64,000 nt of DNA, taken from assembly GCA_030765045.1 (NCBI GenBank), contig CM060969.1, positions 53,574,716-53,638,715 of the forward strand, in the 5' to 3' direction. The stretch comes from Tenodera sinensis. Its lineage: Eukaryota; Arthropoda; Insecta; Mantodea; Mantidae. Of the stretch, positions 44,350-57,404 are shown one piece after another (within the stretch, counting starts at the first letter, position 1; each line of letters starts with the position of its first letter). The notes below the pieces were generated by a model that saw only the letters and a program-made list of their open reading frames with translations, had not been told where the DNA came from and ran no database searches. Made by a program: the position numbers and the translations under genes.

Positions 44350-45368
44350 ATGTTTTTACTTTCTCTACTAAGTAATGTAAGTAGGAGAAGTATTGTGTTC
44401 GACCTAAAAATTATATGTCGAGATTTCACCGCATATATATGTTTTGAGACCCCCTGAATTAAAAAGAGAGAGAAAAAATATGTTTTTTTTTTTTTAAGAT
44501 AAGGATGCGCACGCGTGCGTGTGTGTGTGTCTGTCTACAGCGTAACTCAGAAAACATATCTTGGCATCTAAGGATTGGACAAGAAGAAATTGAAGAAAAT
44601 TCCTCGACGCTAAACTACGCTTTACGTGGAATTTTGACTTTCTCAAAACTGTTTCTAACGATTTTGAATAAAATACCATATGCTTAAGGCATTTTGTGCC
44701 AAATAAAATGTAGACGCAACTGTACCTTCACCAAGAAGACTTCGACCACGCCACCGATGATGTCCACCGCAGTAGTGGACGAAACGTCTGGACCAAGCTA
44801 CTCCAGCAGACCACGGCAAATCATCCCGGAAGACTCTTTTAGAATTTCCAACACCGGCCGTGAAAGCCTACGCCTACTCAATAAAATGTAGATTTTGAAT
44901 TCCCTAGCTATAGCCCATATAGTCCTGCTTACTATTGCTGAATTTTGTATAACTGGTGACCGTAAGAGATAGACCAAATCTTACTATACAAAAATGTAGA
45001 TCTCGTTAAAACAACCAAATTACATGTGATGTATTTCTTTGTGGAGTGGACCATTTCGGAGATATTCCTTGTTATTTGTCTGAATTCTCTAATAGTTATA
45101 CTTTTCTCGAACGGGAGGTCGTTATTCATTTTTTATTTCTAGGCCATACAAAGCGAATGGAATTTCAAAGCCGTTACAGAGCGAGTAGATTTAAAACGAT
45201 TGACATTACTTATAGCCTATTTTATTTCCATGCTCTCCTTGCACCTACAAGAAAATTAGCACTAAGATAAAAGGTTATCTCGGTTAACATGGATCAGATA
45301 GAAGAAGAATACTATGTACAAGAGTGAGTAGAGAAAGTTATGTGAGTGCAACACATCAGATTTTTTAT
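44350..45368 (-). repeat. Family R copy with a 166-bp retroposed insert
   Basis: In reverse orientation, bounded by actttctctact (44357) and gagtagagaaagttatgtga (45325). Family landmarks are in normal order except for the insert at 44714-44879. Confidence 0.82.
44714..44879 (+). mobile_element. Short retroposed insert with hammerhead-like motif (possible Penelope-like fragment)
   Basis: Flanked by a 12-base direct repeat aataaaatgtag (44702-44713 and 44880-44891), a duplication length typical of target-primed insertion. Inside, ccgatga (44754-44760), a gtccac/gtggac stem (44762-44767 with 44775-44780) and gaaacgtc (44781-44788) reproduce the hammerhead ribozyme core arrangement. Flanking cca and tgg could pair as the start of stem I. 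The canonical core is CUGAUGA; here the U is C, which would lower activity. Such minimal hammerheads are known in Penelope-like retroelements. Confidence 0.5.
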
Positions 45369-46099
45369 TTAACGCTCGTAGGGCGTGGCGTGGGACAAGT
45401 ATCTGTCTAAACGGAGATTAATTAATTTCATGTTCAATATTTTTTTACTGAGTTTTGGTTAATATCTTACAACATTACACACTGCTCTGGAAGCTGTTCT
45501 CTTTCATTTGTGATTTTCAGTGTTCCATTTATCATGTTATTTTCTTAACTGAGTTCAGCTATTCCTTTTCTATGAACGACGCGTTAGTTCATTTAAAGTA
45601 GGTACTTTCATTATACAGCTGAATTCTATTATATTAAAACGAGTTTAATTAACCGAAATTAAAACCCTAATGTTTTTTCAGTCTAAGTATAAAAACTTCC
45701 TTCCTGCAACAACGTTTTTGTACTTCAACCCAGTTTTATATGCGCTTTCCTCGCGCTAAGGTTCATTACTTCGGTTTATTACACATAGCGAGCACTTTTT
45801 GGATTACACGTTTAAGTTGTTTTTCTTTTATGTTGTTGGCGGGTTTTACAATACCTTTGTAGCCAGGGTTGTACAGTTAACAGTGTTAAGACGATGTTCA
45901 AATCCAGCTAATAGCCAAAACTAGAGTTTGTGAACACTATCTCAATGTATTAGACAGATATCTATTATACTAAACTGAAGCACGGTAGTTATTTATGTTA
46001 GTAGTGCATAATCTGACAGATTGTGATACGAGTATATGTTTAGTGTGTGAGCGAAAGAGGACATTACGAGTGTCACAATGAAAATATTATACACCTATT
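45369..46099. other. Unassigned AT-rich sequence
   Basis: No gene or repeat recognised. Confidence 0.5.
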
Positions 46100-46665
46100 G
46101 TATACAAGTTTTTATGCAATTTTAGTATCAAAATACATAAAAATAATTAATACATTTGTTAAATTAAAAATTATAATGCGTCAGAGATCATTGATGTATG
46201 ATGTAACGTGGTTGCTAAGCAGATATTATTTCATTTGTTTAAACATTTGTAGAGGAAAATGGAAGGTAATGATAACACTATTCAAAATATGGTTTATATT
46301 CCGCTTGACATTTTGAATTAAGCTGAGGGTGCTGAGAGTAATTATATTGTTAGTATTTACCAAGCAAAATGAGTATACCAAATAACACAGTCTCTGATTA
46401 ACATGTATATTCTTGGTTTTGGTCATAAAATAAATTTAATGAGCTTCTTGTGTTTGAATGCTGCACTTGGAGAGTGAGAATTTCATGCTTTCTTACAGTC
46501 ACGTTGTAGAAAATTATGTTATGGTAATGACGTCATTGTTGTCGTGTTGCCATGGTAATTATGTCGTTCACTTTCTAGTACTGATGCCAGTGTTAGGGTG
46601 ATTTCGCACGATTTATGCCTTCATAATAAGCCATTTTAACGCTAGGATTGGATACAGGTGGTTTA
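46100..46665 (+). repeat. Dispersed repeat shared with 7641-8130 (inverted)
   Basis: See the entry at 7641 for the ordered landmarks. Both copies retain a TGACGTCA-like palindrome (caatgacgtcat on the other strand). Confidence 0.7.
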
Positions 46666-49287
46666 AATGCTTATAATCGTCAATAAACTTACTTATAGAC
46701 ATATTCCATGTAAAGCAATCAATGTATAAGTGTTACAGCAGTAAAAAGTTTAAGAAAACTGGCTGTTCGCAAAACCCAGTTCATCTACAAAAGTAAATTT
46801 TCGGTCATTATTATTGATTCCTTCATTTATAATGTGATTATAAATAACAAGCAATATAATAAATATACCTGGTGACACTGTAACTGTTTAAAACCAAGCA
46901 TATTTCAAATACTTGCATGTCTATTTCAACCAAGGCGAAACGTGTCATGCGTCTATTTCTATAAATGTTTATGTCGATTTATATGAAGTACGTGAAGTAT
47001 CTAAATAAGAGATAGTCTCCTAATAAGAGACACCGGTCTATCCCGTAAAGGACGTGCTTCTATCTGCCGGGAACACTTGTAATTCATGCTTTTGTTTGGA
47101 CAGCACATGCTTGCTTGGTGCTATGTTACATGACCAGCTTGAGAAGGAGAAAAAATTTTGTGGCACGAGTTGGAGATTTTATTGTCATATACTTTGAAGC
47201 CTCAAAGCTTCACAAAGAGGAGGTCTAAGTACAATTAAATTACTTGTTGGCAATACAGAGCCCATAAAAGTTGTTATAAGCAGATTTATTACTGTCTACA
47301 GTAACGTCCTTGGACATCAGCAGCCACCAAATTTCAGTGTATCTTGGATCCTAATGAGAGATACCACGTGATCCCAAATAAGAGACAGTAGCTGATGATG
47401 CATTTATTCTCCAAAGGACTATATTGTGAGGAAACGTGAGGGGAAGACCAACTCAATGTGTGACATCAAAGGGCACTTGAGGAATGAGGTGGTGAAGATG
47501 AACCTTTCATATTTCTTTTTCTTTTAAGAACAGTTGTTGAGTCATTATTGTTTGGAGCGAAAATTACTCATTTGTTGTAAAATAATAGTCTTCAACAATA
47601 TCTTTGTTCTTTCTTTACACAATCGTCATGCATTAGAACAATAAAGGTAATTAAGTAAATGATGGTATCTCTTATTTGGAACCAGTGCGAATATCCACAT
47701 TTTTCTTAACTTTCATTTCACAGGAGGTTTTTGTAAATAATAGGTAGTTATCACAGTACAAAGTCTGAAAATAGATGATTTTAGGAATGCAAAGCACCGT
47801 CCAGACATAAAGAATATTACTAGTAAATCAGATAGCTGAAATTGAAAACGTATATATTATTTGGGTACTTTACATTATATAGATGAGTAAGTTTTGGTAT
47901 TAATAGTATGTAGAAGCGACATAATAGTAAACTACGGAAATGTAACACATTCACTTTAGCACACACGTAATGATATAAGAACGAGAAATTTGTTCTATGT
48001 ACGAAAACAACTATTTTAATAGTATAAATGAACTAGGTACTAAAATAATAAATATATTTGTTGGATATAAAGGGTTTGGCGTGGAAAGTACGTGAGCTGT
48101 TGAAGAATTTCTTTCACCGCGGAATACTAAAGCGAGAGAGTGGGTTTGGGATGGGGGGGGGGGGGGTCACCCCGAATGTCTCTATTTCCCTTTTTACCTT
48201 GTTCTGTGCCTTCACACCCATTACCCAACAGGCGAGGGGTATTACAGGAGATCGACGAGGACACAAAACTTCCCCGCGATGGGGTACGTATATAGTATAC
48301 AGAGGAGCATAATTGCATTTCCATAACCCAGTTATTAATATGTAAATTTGGAGCAACGCTTTTTGACTTTTAAATGTAGACGCCACCACTCTGAGCCCCT
48401 CCAGCCTCTAACACACTCTTCTGCGATAAGCATGACAGAATTACCTCCCCAGAATAACTTTTTGTTTTTATTTGTGCGCTTATGGCATAAAACTTTTGTC
48501 GAAAACTTCCGTATAATGCGAAAATAATACTTAGCTCACTTTTTGTACATAAAACCACTCTAAAATTACGTGCGCTTTGGGAAACGAGAAGGATTTGCAG
48601 GAAAACAAAACGAGCATCGACTATTGTGAAGGAACAATGAGCGCTCGCGTTTTATTTTCTAAGCTTTATATTAAATATTTCATCCGGCGTTTTGAGGTAA
48701 ATTATTTGGAAGCCTTTTGTAAAGTAGAATGAGGTAAAGTGCCTCTTACAACTACGAAAAGTTTGAATTAATGACTTTTGGCAAGATGAAGATGCTGCAT
48801 CAACACTATGAGGGCTTCTGGGATTACAAAAGGATTCGGTTTATCTTAGATGGAGTTTCTTTACACTAGAGATTACTTTAAAGCAGGAATTACTCTTATA
48901 ATTGTTTGTTTATATAAAAATCCCAAATTATTTAAAAGGACACCCTACATTTCCATGTAAACAAGGGCATCAGGCTCCACATACATAGAATATCTATAAA
49001 TTAGTATACTTTTTTTGGTGTTGCAGTGGCGATTCACGGGGGGATTATATTAAATGGTTATTTTATCCGTAAAAAGATTACACATCGCACCTAAACGCCA
49101 GTCATTTTTCAGTTTGCTGCACGAGCCTGGAGCTTACACCCAGTCCCGGTGAACTGCATTCAGCTTATAGGTCTTGAACCGGTAAGGAACTGTTTGGCGA
49201 GTCAGAATAACACCGAATAATTATAGGCGTGATACAGGGGTTATATTTGAGTACTTTCTTATGCGGAATGTATGTTCTTAAGCGTAT
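46666..49287. other. Unassigned sequence
   Basis: There is no gene. A motif aataagaga, or its reverse complement, recurs at about 47006, 47022, 47383 and 47670. A G homopolymer with g/t interruptions lies near 48152-48168. Confidence 0.45.
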
Positions 49288-49417
49288 TTTTACTTTCTCT
49301 AGTACGCATAGTATAATAGAGGAAGTATTGTATTCCACCCAAAAATTGGATGTAAATATTGCACCGGAAACATATGTTTTGAGGCCCCCTGAAAAAAAAA
49401 AATTTAGAAAAAGGTCA

Positions 49418-49504
<87 letters not shown>

Positions 49505-49915
49505 AATCTCTGGACAGCATAACTCAAAAACGAAAAGTCGGTTGAAAGCCAAATTTCGTATTTAAGTTTAACGTCCTTCAAGGATGCGACACGAAGATTT
49601 TGAAGAAAATTTCTCCACCATAAACTGTATGGTATACTATATAATGTATATCTTGAATTTTCTGACTATAGCCAGAACCAACCCTGAATGACTTTTGCAT
49701 AACTGGTAAACCGTAAGAGATAGACCAAATCTTACTATACCAAAAATGTAGATCTTGCTAAAACTCACAATTTATGTCTGAATAATTTGTAGTTATTGTT
49801 GAGCGAACCTTTTAGGAGATATTCCTTGTTATTTATGAGAGCTTTGGAAAACTTACACCTCTGTCGAATGGAACATCGTTATTCAGTTTTTTATGTTATG
49901 GATATACATTGTCCA
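49288..49915 (-). repeat. Family R copy, truncated, with long TG microsatellite
   Basis: Starts actttctctagtacg and proceeds in family order to attcagttttttatgttatgg, lacking the last quarter. A (CG)n(TG)n tract fills 49420-49502, at the position where other copies hold a short GT run. Confidence 0.8.
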
Positions 49916-50049
49916 TAAGAGAATACTCAATTATAATCCCTGAATCATGCCTTAAAGTTATTCAGTGTTATTTTGACTCACTCTGTGTAGGTAACTGACA
50001 ATGGAAAATTATTGTTCAGCAGGTTAACCAGGTCTGGTTGAATATATTG

Positions 50050-50245
50050 CGAAATGAAGTGTTTGTGTGTCAGCCTTACATTCAAGAGGGCCAGAGTTCT
50101 AATCTCGGTTAAGGTGAGTTATCGGGATAACATCTTTCCAGGCTTTTCCCTTATCCCAAGAAGTCGAATGTCGGGTAACTTTAAGTTCTATGGAACCCGG
50201 ACTCATTTGAGCATCAGGTTAAAGGACGTGAAACTTAAAAGAAAA
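50050..50245 (+). mobile_element. SINE-like element, family 3, copy b
   Basis: Shares with 41531-41705 the blocks aatctcggtta, ggcttttcccttatccc, gtaactttaagttctat and actcatttgagcatcaggtt. It ends in an A-rich tail (50236-50256). Confidence 0.6.
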
Positions 50246-50944
50246 AGAAAAAAAATGTGGCATCAGACATTCCGATATATTCGTTGAAGTTTTTGAATAC
50301 CTTTATTATTTTACTTTGTCTACTAATTACCTTTGATAAGTAGAGGAAGTATGCCTCCTATCCAAAACGTTATGTGCACGAACGCGCCTGGGTCCAGTAT
50401 AGGTCAAAAACGAAAAGTTGGTAAAGAAAGAATGCAAATGTAATACATTATATATTTTTAAGTGCTTAGTCGATATTCGTGCTTCCTCGTGATCTTCCAA
50501 CAGACGTGGAATTTCAAAAGCATGTTATAGTGTTTTCGTATCTAAAAATCTTACAATCGCTTTAGCCCCCTATATTACCTATTCCCGAATTTGAAAGTAA
50601 GGGACCCACGTTTAGACATTTCACATCCGTCTTGAAGTTACACGAAGTGAGTCAAGGAAGTAGGTGCATACTTTACAAACGTTTATATCAATTTAAAATG
50701 AAGTGGCCAGTAAAACAATTCTTTTAAGCACATGATAGTGAAGAGAGGGTCATGTGAACGAAAATCTGATTTTTTTTCAAGCAAAACTTAAAGAGAATGT
50801 ATGACGGTTTTGATATTTCAGTATTTAACATTGAACCAATTAAGACCAAGATAAGCAATTGTAATACAAAACAATCTACGCCTTAAATCAATAAATATAT
50901 GATTATGTACAACGACCAGAATAAAATTAAAAAAAAAAAAATAG
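50246..50944. other. Mostly unassigned; diverged family R fragment near 50310-50760
   Basis: Weak family landmarks (ttttactttgtctacta, aggtcaaaaacgaaaagttgg) but no full copy. Confidence 0.4.
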
Positions 50945-51016
50945 TGCGATGGCCGGGAATCGAACCCGGATCAACTGCTTGGAAGGCAACTATGCTGACC
51001 ATTACACCACCATCGC
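50945..51016 (-). tRNA. tRNA-Gly(TCC)
   Basis: The reverse complement is identical over all 72 bases to the tRNA at 39615-39686, including the anticodon loop cttccaa. The 5' flank catcgt is also shared. A T-run terminator follows (A-run at 50930-50941 on the plus strand). Confidence 0.95.
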
Positions 51017-51489
51017 ACGATGTTAGTAATGAGGAAAAGCATCTTCAATAGTGACTTCTAACTTGTTTTATTGCCCGCGCTTCTTCGTTATAGTAGGTCA
51101 TGGTCGCCGTTCTGCGTTCGACGATTTGCCTTCTTCACCGCTCACCAGCGATGGACAGAGAAAGCCTTGAACCCCACCCAAAAACTCGGTATCGGGATTT
51201 TAACGGAAGTAATAATGTTTCTACAACATGCACTTCCCCTTAAAACTATGTGCGCTTTATTTGTGAACAGTATAATTAGAAAACGATGATGAGCTGATGA
51301 ATACAAACTTCGAGCTTTGCATTTTTATACATCCGTTAAGGGTACGAGTGTGTGACTGAAATTCCATAAAAATCGGCGAAAAGAGCAAATTCTTGATCGA
51401 CATTCCCGTTTTCATATTTTCCATTCGGGACTTTAGTTTTTTCAATTCGGCTTCTATTTGTTCCCATATTTTCTATTCCGTAGTTTACA
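51017..51489. other. Unassigned sequence
   Basis: No gene recognised. Confidence 0.5.
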
Positions 51490-52362
51490 TTTTTATTTTC
51501 TTCACTGGTAAGTAGAAGCAAGTATTGTATTCCACTCAAAAATTCGATGTCGAGATTTTTCCGGAAGTATATGTTTTGAGACCCCCTGAACCCCCCCCCC
51601 CCAAAAAAAAAAAACATTTTTAGAAAACTGTGTGTGTGTGTGTGTGGACAGCATAACACAAAAACGAAAAGTGGGCTAAAAACTAAAGTTGGTATTTTAA
51701 AGTCTTTCAAGGATGTGACACGATGATTTTGAAGAAAACAGCCCCACAGCAAACTACTCTTTACATGGACAAGTTTTCGAACATTTTTATTTTCTTGAAA
51801 ATAGCTCAAACATATGGCATTTTAATCAAAATCGTTAAATATATTTGTATGATAAATGAAATGTATATATTAAATTTTCTGGTTATAGCACATGTAGTCC
51901 TATTTACTGTGGATGACTTTTGAATAACTCGTAAAGCGTAACAGATAGACAAAATCGTGCTATACAAAAATGTATATCTCGCTAAAACGTGTAATTTATG
52001 TCTAAACAATTTTTTGTTGTTGTTGTTGTTGTTGTTGTAAAGTGAGCCTTTTCGGATATATTCCTTAGTATTTGTGTCAGTTTCGGAAAACAAAACTTTC
52101 GTGAAATGGAATATACTTGTTCATTTTTTTATACGTTAAGCGTGCAAAGAGAACGGGATCTCAAAAGCTTTGAAAAATTTGACTATCGCTCAAAGCGATT
52201 ATAATAGTCCCCCTTCACCTTCAAGGAAATAAGCAATAAGATAATTTGTACAAATGTTTATCTCAACTAACACGAAGAAGATATAAGAATACGAGTTTGT
52301 AAGAATGGTTAGTGCAAGAGTAGAGAAAGTCACGTGAGTGAAACATATCTCATTTTTTATGG
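51490..52362 (-). repeat. Family R full copy
   Basis: Runs in reverse from about ttcactggtaagtagaagc to gagtagagaaagtcacgtga and gaaacatatctcatttttta. It includes a short GT run (51630-51646) and a GTT run (52015-52037). It lies back to back with the next copy. Confidence 0.85.
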
Positions 52363-52815
52363 TGACATTTGGTCTATCTCTTACTTTTTACTAGTTATGC
52401 AAAAGTTATTAAGAGAAATGTAACTACATGGGCTATAGTTAGAAAATTCATAATACTCGTATAATTAAATTTGCCATTAAATATCTTAAACACATGGCAT
52501 TTAATGAAAATCGTTTGAGTCATTTTTGGAGAATCAAAATTTTATAAACATTTTCCATGTAAAGGGTAGTTTAGCGTGAAGGAATTGTCATGGGAATTTT
52601 CGTGATGCATCCTTCAAAATGTTAAACTTAAATACCAACTTTGGTTTTCAACTGACTTTTCTTTTTGAGCTATGCTGTTCACAGGTACACACAGACACAC
52701 AAACACACGGACCTTTTTCTAAAAATGCTTTTTTTGGACTTAGGGGGCCTCAAAACGTATATTTCCGCTGAGATCACGACATCGAAATTTTGGTTCGAAG
52801 ACCATATTTCCCTTA
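52363..52815 (+). repeat. Family R partial copy (second half)
   Basis: Begins at atttggtctatctcttac and continues in family order to gacatcgaaattttgg. With the preceding copy it forms a large imperfect inverted repeat. Confidence 0.8.
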
Positions 52816-54639
52816 TCTAATAAGACCCCTACTTAAGTGGACGTTTGTAACAGTAAGAAGGCTGTATATCTCATAACCTTGGGAAATAATTTCGTGCATT
52901 CACAATAAAGTATGTTGTACATTTCGTTAACTTTTTGTAGCCTTTGAAAACTAAGCTTGTATGGTTTCCCTGTTGATTGACCTATACCGGAAGGGATATT
53001 TTATTAGCAATCTGACATTTTAAGTCTATATGGCACATATTGGAAATGTTGAACTTTACAATGAAGGTTTATCCCGTTTCTAGGTCGCAACGTCTTGGTC
53101 TCCCTGAACTCTGAGTTGCCAAAGGCGTGTCGATCCTGCATAATTAGATAATTAGTGGATCAGAATACGTATACGGCAGAGAGAGAGAGCTTTTACTTCT
53201 TAGTACCTCGTCTCCTTTTGTCTTCCCCACATAAAGAAGGCGCCAAGAAGGAGAAGGGTTTTTAAGATGCCAATAACATCTGGTACAGAGAATCCCTTGT
53301 TGCTCGCTAAATGTCATTACTGAATCGAGATGCCTTGCTTCTTCTGAGAAAAGGACCAAGCAAATTAATCTCAGTGGGAGTTACAATGAACAGCTCTTCC
53401 TTGCACGGGAAATTTAATCAACCGCTTCAAAAATTACAATGTTCAGAAGAGTTAAACATTTTACGCACGTTTCAAGCTAATACCGATACACGTAAATCTG
53501 AAGGCATTGTTTTTTTTGGAAAAATACAGCCCTACTCAAATTATCTGAATGCAATTTAGACTAACTTAGCCGGTTTTATGTTTTAGAAATCATCATCATT
53601 AAGGTCATCGTCATCATGGTGAACTCTGCATGGTTTAGGAGAATTCTCTTGTTTCAACTTCATATTTGTAACCATCTTTTTATTAGTCTTCCTATTGCTC
53701 TATAACTTGTATGAATGCAATGGAATGTTAGACCTATCCCTTCTTTGGAAACAGCTTTTCCATTTTCCTCTATTTATTTGCCTTGTATATCTAATTCTTC
53801 CCTTATTTCTAATATAATCTTGTCTTGTGCGTCATCCTTTTATAGCTCGGAGATATTTCATTACTGTCCCTTGTATTTGGCTCCAATCTTTCTTTTTCAG
53901 TCTCCGATCTATACAGTAAAACAGGAACAGCCATTCTCTTATAACATTTTAGATTTGTATCCTTTCGGGCTTTTCCCTTTAAAGTATGAGCTATTATTTC
54001 TCAAATATAGCGGAACTTACTTTACTACTTATTACTTCATTGTTTCTTTCCAAGGTTACATCACAGCCCATGTAATTCAATTTTCCCATCTGTTGTAACA
54101 GTTTATTATTTAACACTATCTTCGATATTTTTATTTCTTTTCTTATAAATACTTTTCTACTGAAATATTATTTAAACCATAATCCTGGATAAATTATTGT
54201 AACTTGTGCATATTTATTTACAGCTTATCTTCTCTGTCTTGTATTGACATATTCTCAACCGCAGGATAGCATATTTAAAGCATTGTTTTTATTTATTTTT
54301 ATTACTAATGCTATTTCATCTTTTAATTTTTTAAGAATATCGTCCTTGTCTTAAACCAATTCTAGTTATATCTTGTGATCTTCTCCATTCCCTAAAACTA
54401 TTTTTAATTTTGGTTCTTGATACATACTTTCCATTCAAAGATTAAGCACTCATTTGTTTTAGACCCTTTATAACTTCGTTTTAATTTTTACTTCTGTCTC
54501 TTTGTCACATTTATTTATATTTGCCTTTTTGCTAACATTTTATTCTATATTGAAATCTATCTCTGGTTTTTTGGCATGATCCGTTTTATAAGGACCCTGA
54601 TGACCAAGTAGTTGAACGCCCTTAATCCTACGTCAAATC
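52816..54639. other. Unassigned AT-rich sequence
   Basis: An open frame at 53311-53556 shows unbiased protein-like composition but no domain I can name; it may be a transposon relic. 53590-54600 is T-rich with no coding signal. A short SINE-tail-like motif (ccctgatgaccaagtagttg) lies near 54594. Confidence 0.4.
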
Positions 54640-54815
54640 AAATCAAAATCCCCCTATTCTTATTCTGCCTACAAGGATGTGCGTTAAGCCAATTTCTGGA
54701 AAAATTTACTGTGATTAACATGAAGTAGATAGAAGAATAAGAATGTGTAAGGATAGTTTGCACTATGAGTAGAGAAAATCATATGAGTGCAACAAATATT
54801 TTATATGGCATTTTA
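54640..54815 (-). repeat. Family R terminal fragment
   Basis: Retains aacatgaagtagatagaaga, atgagtagagaaaatcat and gagtgcaacaaatatttta, which is the first part of the family in reverse orientation. Confidence 0.65.
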
Positions 54816-56374
54816 TTATCTTAAATATAAATACACGAAATTCATGCAAGTTTATGCCTTAATTGTATAGTATATAAATATATAAATATACCGTTTATGG
54901 TAAAAGTTAGAATATCGCAATGTAGAACCGTTGTTTACTGATGTTTTCTGCACCCGAGGGCCCCGGTTCATATTCTTTCTCATGAAGTAGAAGTTAAATA
55001 ATAAAACACGAATTAAAATGCATTTATGGATTGTAGGAGTCAGAGACATTGAGCCCTTCTTTAACACAATGTCTATATCCTCTGTCGATAATTGTAGACG
55101 TGAATGCATGATTGGTTGTGGAAACACTCGTATAGAGGGTGAGGGTGCTTTACAATTGACCGCAGTGGATATCTGTGGAATGTGGCGTGCATTCCCATTT
55201 ACCTACCGGTTTATCGAACTGCAGCACTATCCTTTACTTTGAGATAACTACATCTGTACAGTTTTAAGATTCTGTGCTCGAAATGTGGGATTGCTTCTCA
55301 TGGCAGGAACCCGTAATAAATAGTTACATAGGAAATAGAAATATACTAGACATCTACATCATCCTTCACACCTGGATGAGCCAATTTCCGTATTAGATTC
55401 TAATTTGTCCACTCTGTAACCTCAATTTGTCGTGTTTTACATTCACTTAGTAGGGAGAAAACAAGCCTCTTCGTCCAAAACAACCTGAGAAATACACATT
55501 TTATAAAATTTCATCGATGTGATGCAAAACTCAAGAACTTAGGCACTCTTTGCCAGGATTCCTAACCTTTAGTAATAAAATCCCAAAACGTATCAGCACT
55601 GTGATATAAGAGGCTTTTGTTTCACTTACACTCGCATATGGCCTGCGTTGTATTTAGAGGCGAGAAAAAGTTAAGGGCCATTCACAATGACAACTAAGCC
55701 TTAACCCTTCAATGGCCAGCGTAACATAAACTACCACTTTGTGACCACCCCTGGTAACAAGCTATTTGAGAAATTTTTAAAACAAATTTATTTTAAAATT
55801 GGGTATTATAATTATGTTCTCAAGCTTTCAGTGGTAATATGTATCATTGTTTAATTATTTATTTATTACTTTTTTACATGAATCCCATTACACAGATGCA
55901 GCAGTACTTTACATTTCATTGTTTCTTAAAAAGACCAACAATAAAAACTTTGAAAAAATTGCGAGATTCAGTAGTAGAAACAGTGAATGACAATAATGCC
56001 TTTAATCAAAAGATTAAAAGACAATTTAAAAAATTACAGAAGGTGGGCATTAGAAATCCCCTTAGTAATGCTGGTGTTTAAGCACCAAGGGACATTTTTA
56101 GTATAAAGGTAACGCGATTACTTAGCATTATGACCCAGAACAACAAATGGAAGCAAAAATAGTGGCCAATTGCAAGAGAGCATGAAACAGCGAGTTGATA
56201 TTGTGGACTGTAAAACCCCTGCTATCTGAATACGACAGAAACGTGTGAGGTAGTTTTACGATAATGTGTGAGTTCCTGGGTTCAAATACCAACGGTTTGG
56301 CCCTTTAAACACGGATTTCTTCGTCGTTTCCCCGGAAAGATAGGTGAGTACCGGGTAGTTCCCTTCCTCAACGT
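54816..56374. other. Unassigned sequence
   Basis: No gene recognised. Short frames (for example 55018-55239 and 55839-56078) have no domain signatures. Confidence 0.45.
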
Positions 56375-56580
56375 CTAGGCGGCCCGGGTTCGATCCCAGG
56401 GACCCGCATGTGGTATTCGTGGTGGACGAAGCGGCGTCAGGGCGGGTTTTCTCCGGGTACTCCGGTTTCCCCCGCCATCTCATTCCACCGGTACTCCATC
56501 TTCATTCCATGTATCATCAGTGTCACCGCCTGCGGTGCCGTAGTAGTAAAAGCGGGCGTTAAACACTACGAACAACAAAA
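56375..56580 (+). mobile_element. SINE, family 2, copy c
   Basis: Has the best-preserved B-box of the family (gggttcgatcccagg) at 56387. Then come gacccgcatgtggtattcg, ggacgaagcggcgtcagggc and ttctccgggtactccggttt. It diverges after about 56510. Confidence 0.75.
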
Positions 56581-57404
56581 ATTCCTCAACGCATTTCTGT
56601 CCCATCATTTTGTGCTCTCATCATCTCTTTCATTTCACAGGGTTTCAGTACCAGGCGGCGGTTTGTATGTTGCGTCAGGGTGGTGAAATTCACGCTTTGG
56701 AAAGGTTTCTCCCTGGAGCTTGGGCCCCCTTTTTTACTGGAAGCAGTCGCATTTATTCCCGAGACCCCTACGTTGTGGGTTGCTTAGGCATCTGGATTTG
56801 TGCCCAATTGCCATTGTTCGGGATCACGTTGTGGTTAGTGCATATCGCCTTTCGAATCCAATCGCCCTTCCAGTCTTTCCTCCCAGGAAACACTTTGATG
56901 TAGTACTGTGCTCCAGTTAATCGAGGATCCTCCGTAATCCTAACTCACGACAAAAGAGGTTATGTACATGTATGAAACAGAATAAGAGCTAATTACCAGT
57001 TAAAGGTCATTAAATTAACAAATCCTTACCTGTCACTAGAATTAATTTTGCTGCGGTTTTCATAGGCATACCGGTAATTCCTGATCCACAGAAAGGCTGT
57101 CAACACAACGGAAAATCATGTGGGATGGCAGAGTGATCACGTGATGGAATATATGGAGAACCACTCTCTGATTAACTAGCTCTTGTGTATGACATACACC
57201 TACATAAACGCGAAAGCTTGGAGCTTGTAAACTTTTTGTGTGTATGGATGTTTAAGCCAACCTCAGTGCAATATTCTGTGCTTAGTTACGGTTTGTCTAG
57301 GTTTCATTGTGAACGGCTAGTTAGGAGGTTAAGTTACCTAAGAGTGTGGCATAGTCACAACTAGAAAAACAAATGAAAATAGGGATTATAACAATAGAAA
57401 GAAA
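56581..57404. other. Unassigned sequence
   Basis: GC-balanced to 56930, then AT-rich. Open frames in the first part lack recognisable domains. Confidence 0.4.

Noticed and set aside
47000..47690. Recurring aataagaga motif as a regulatory array
   Set aside because: Only about four loose matches in AT-rich DNA at irregular spacing; chance is adequate.
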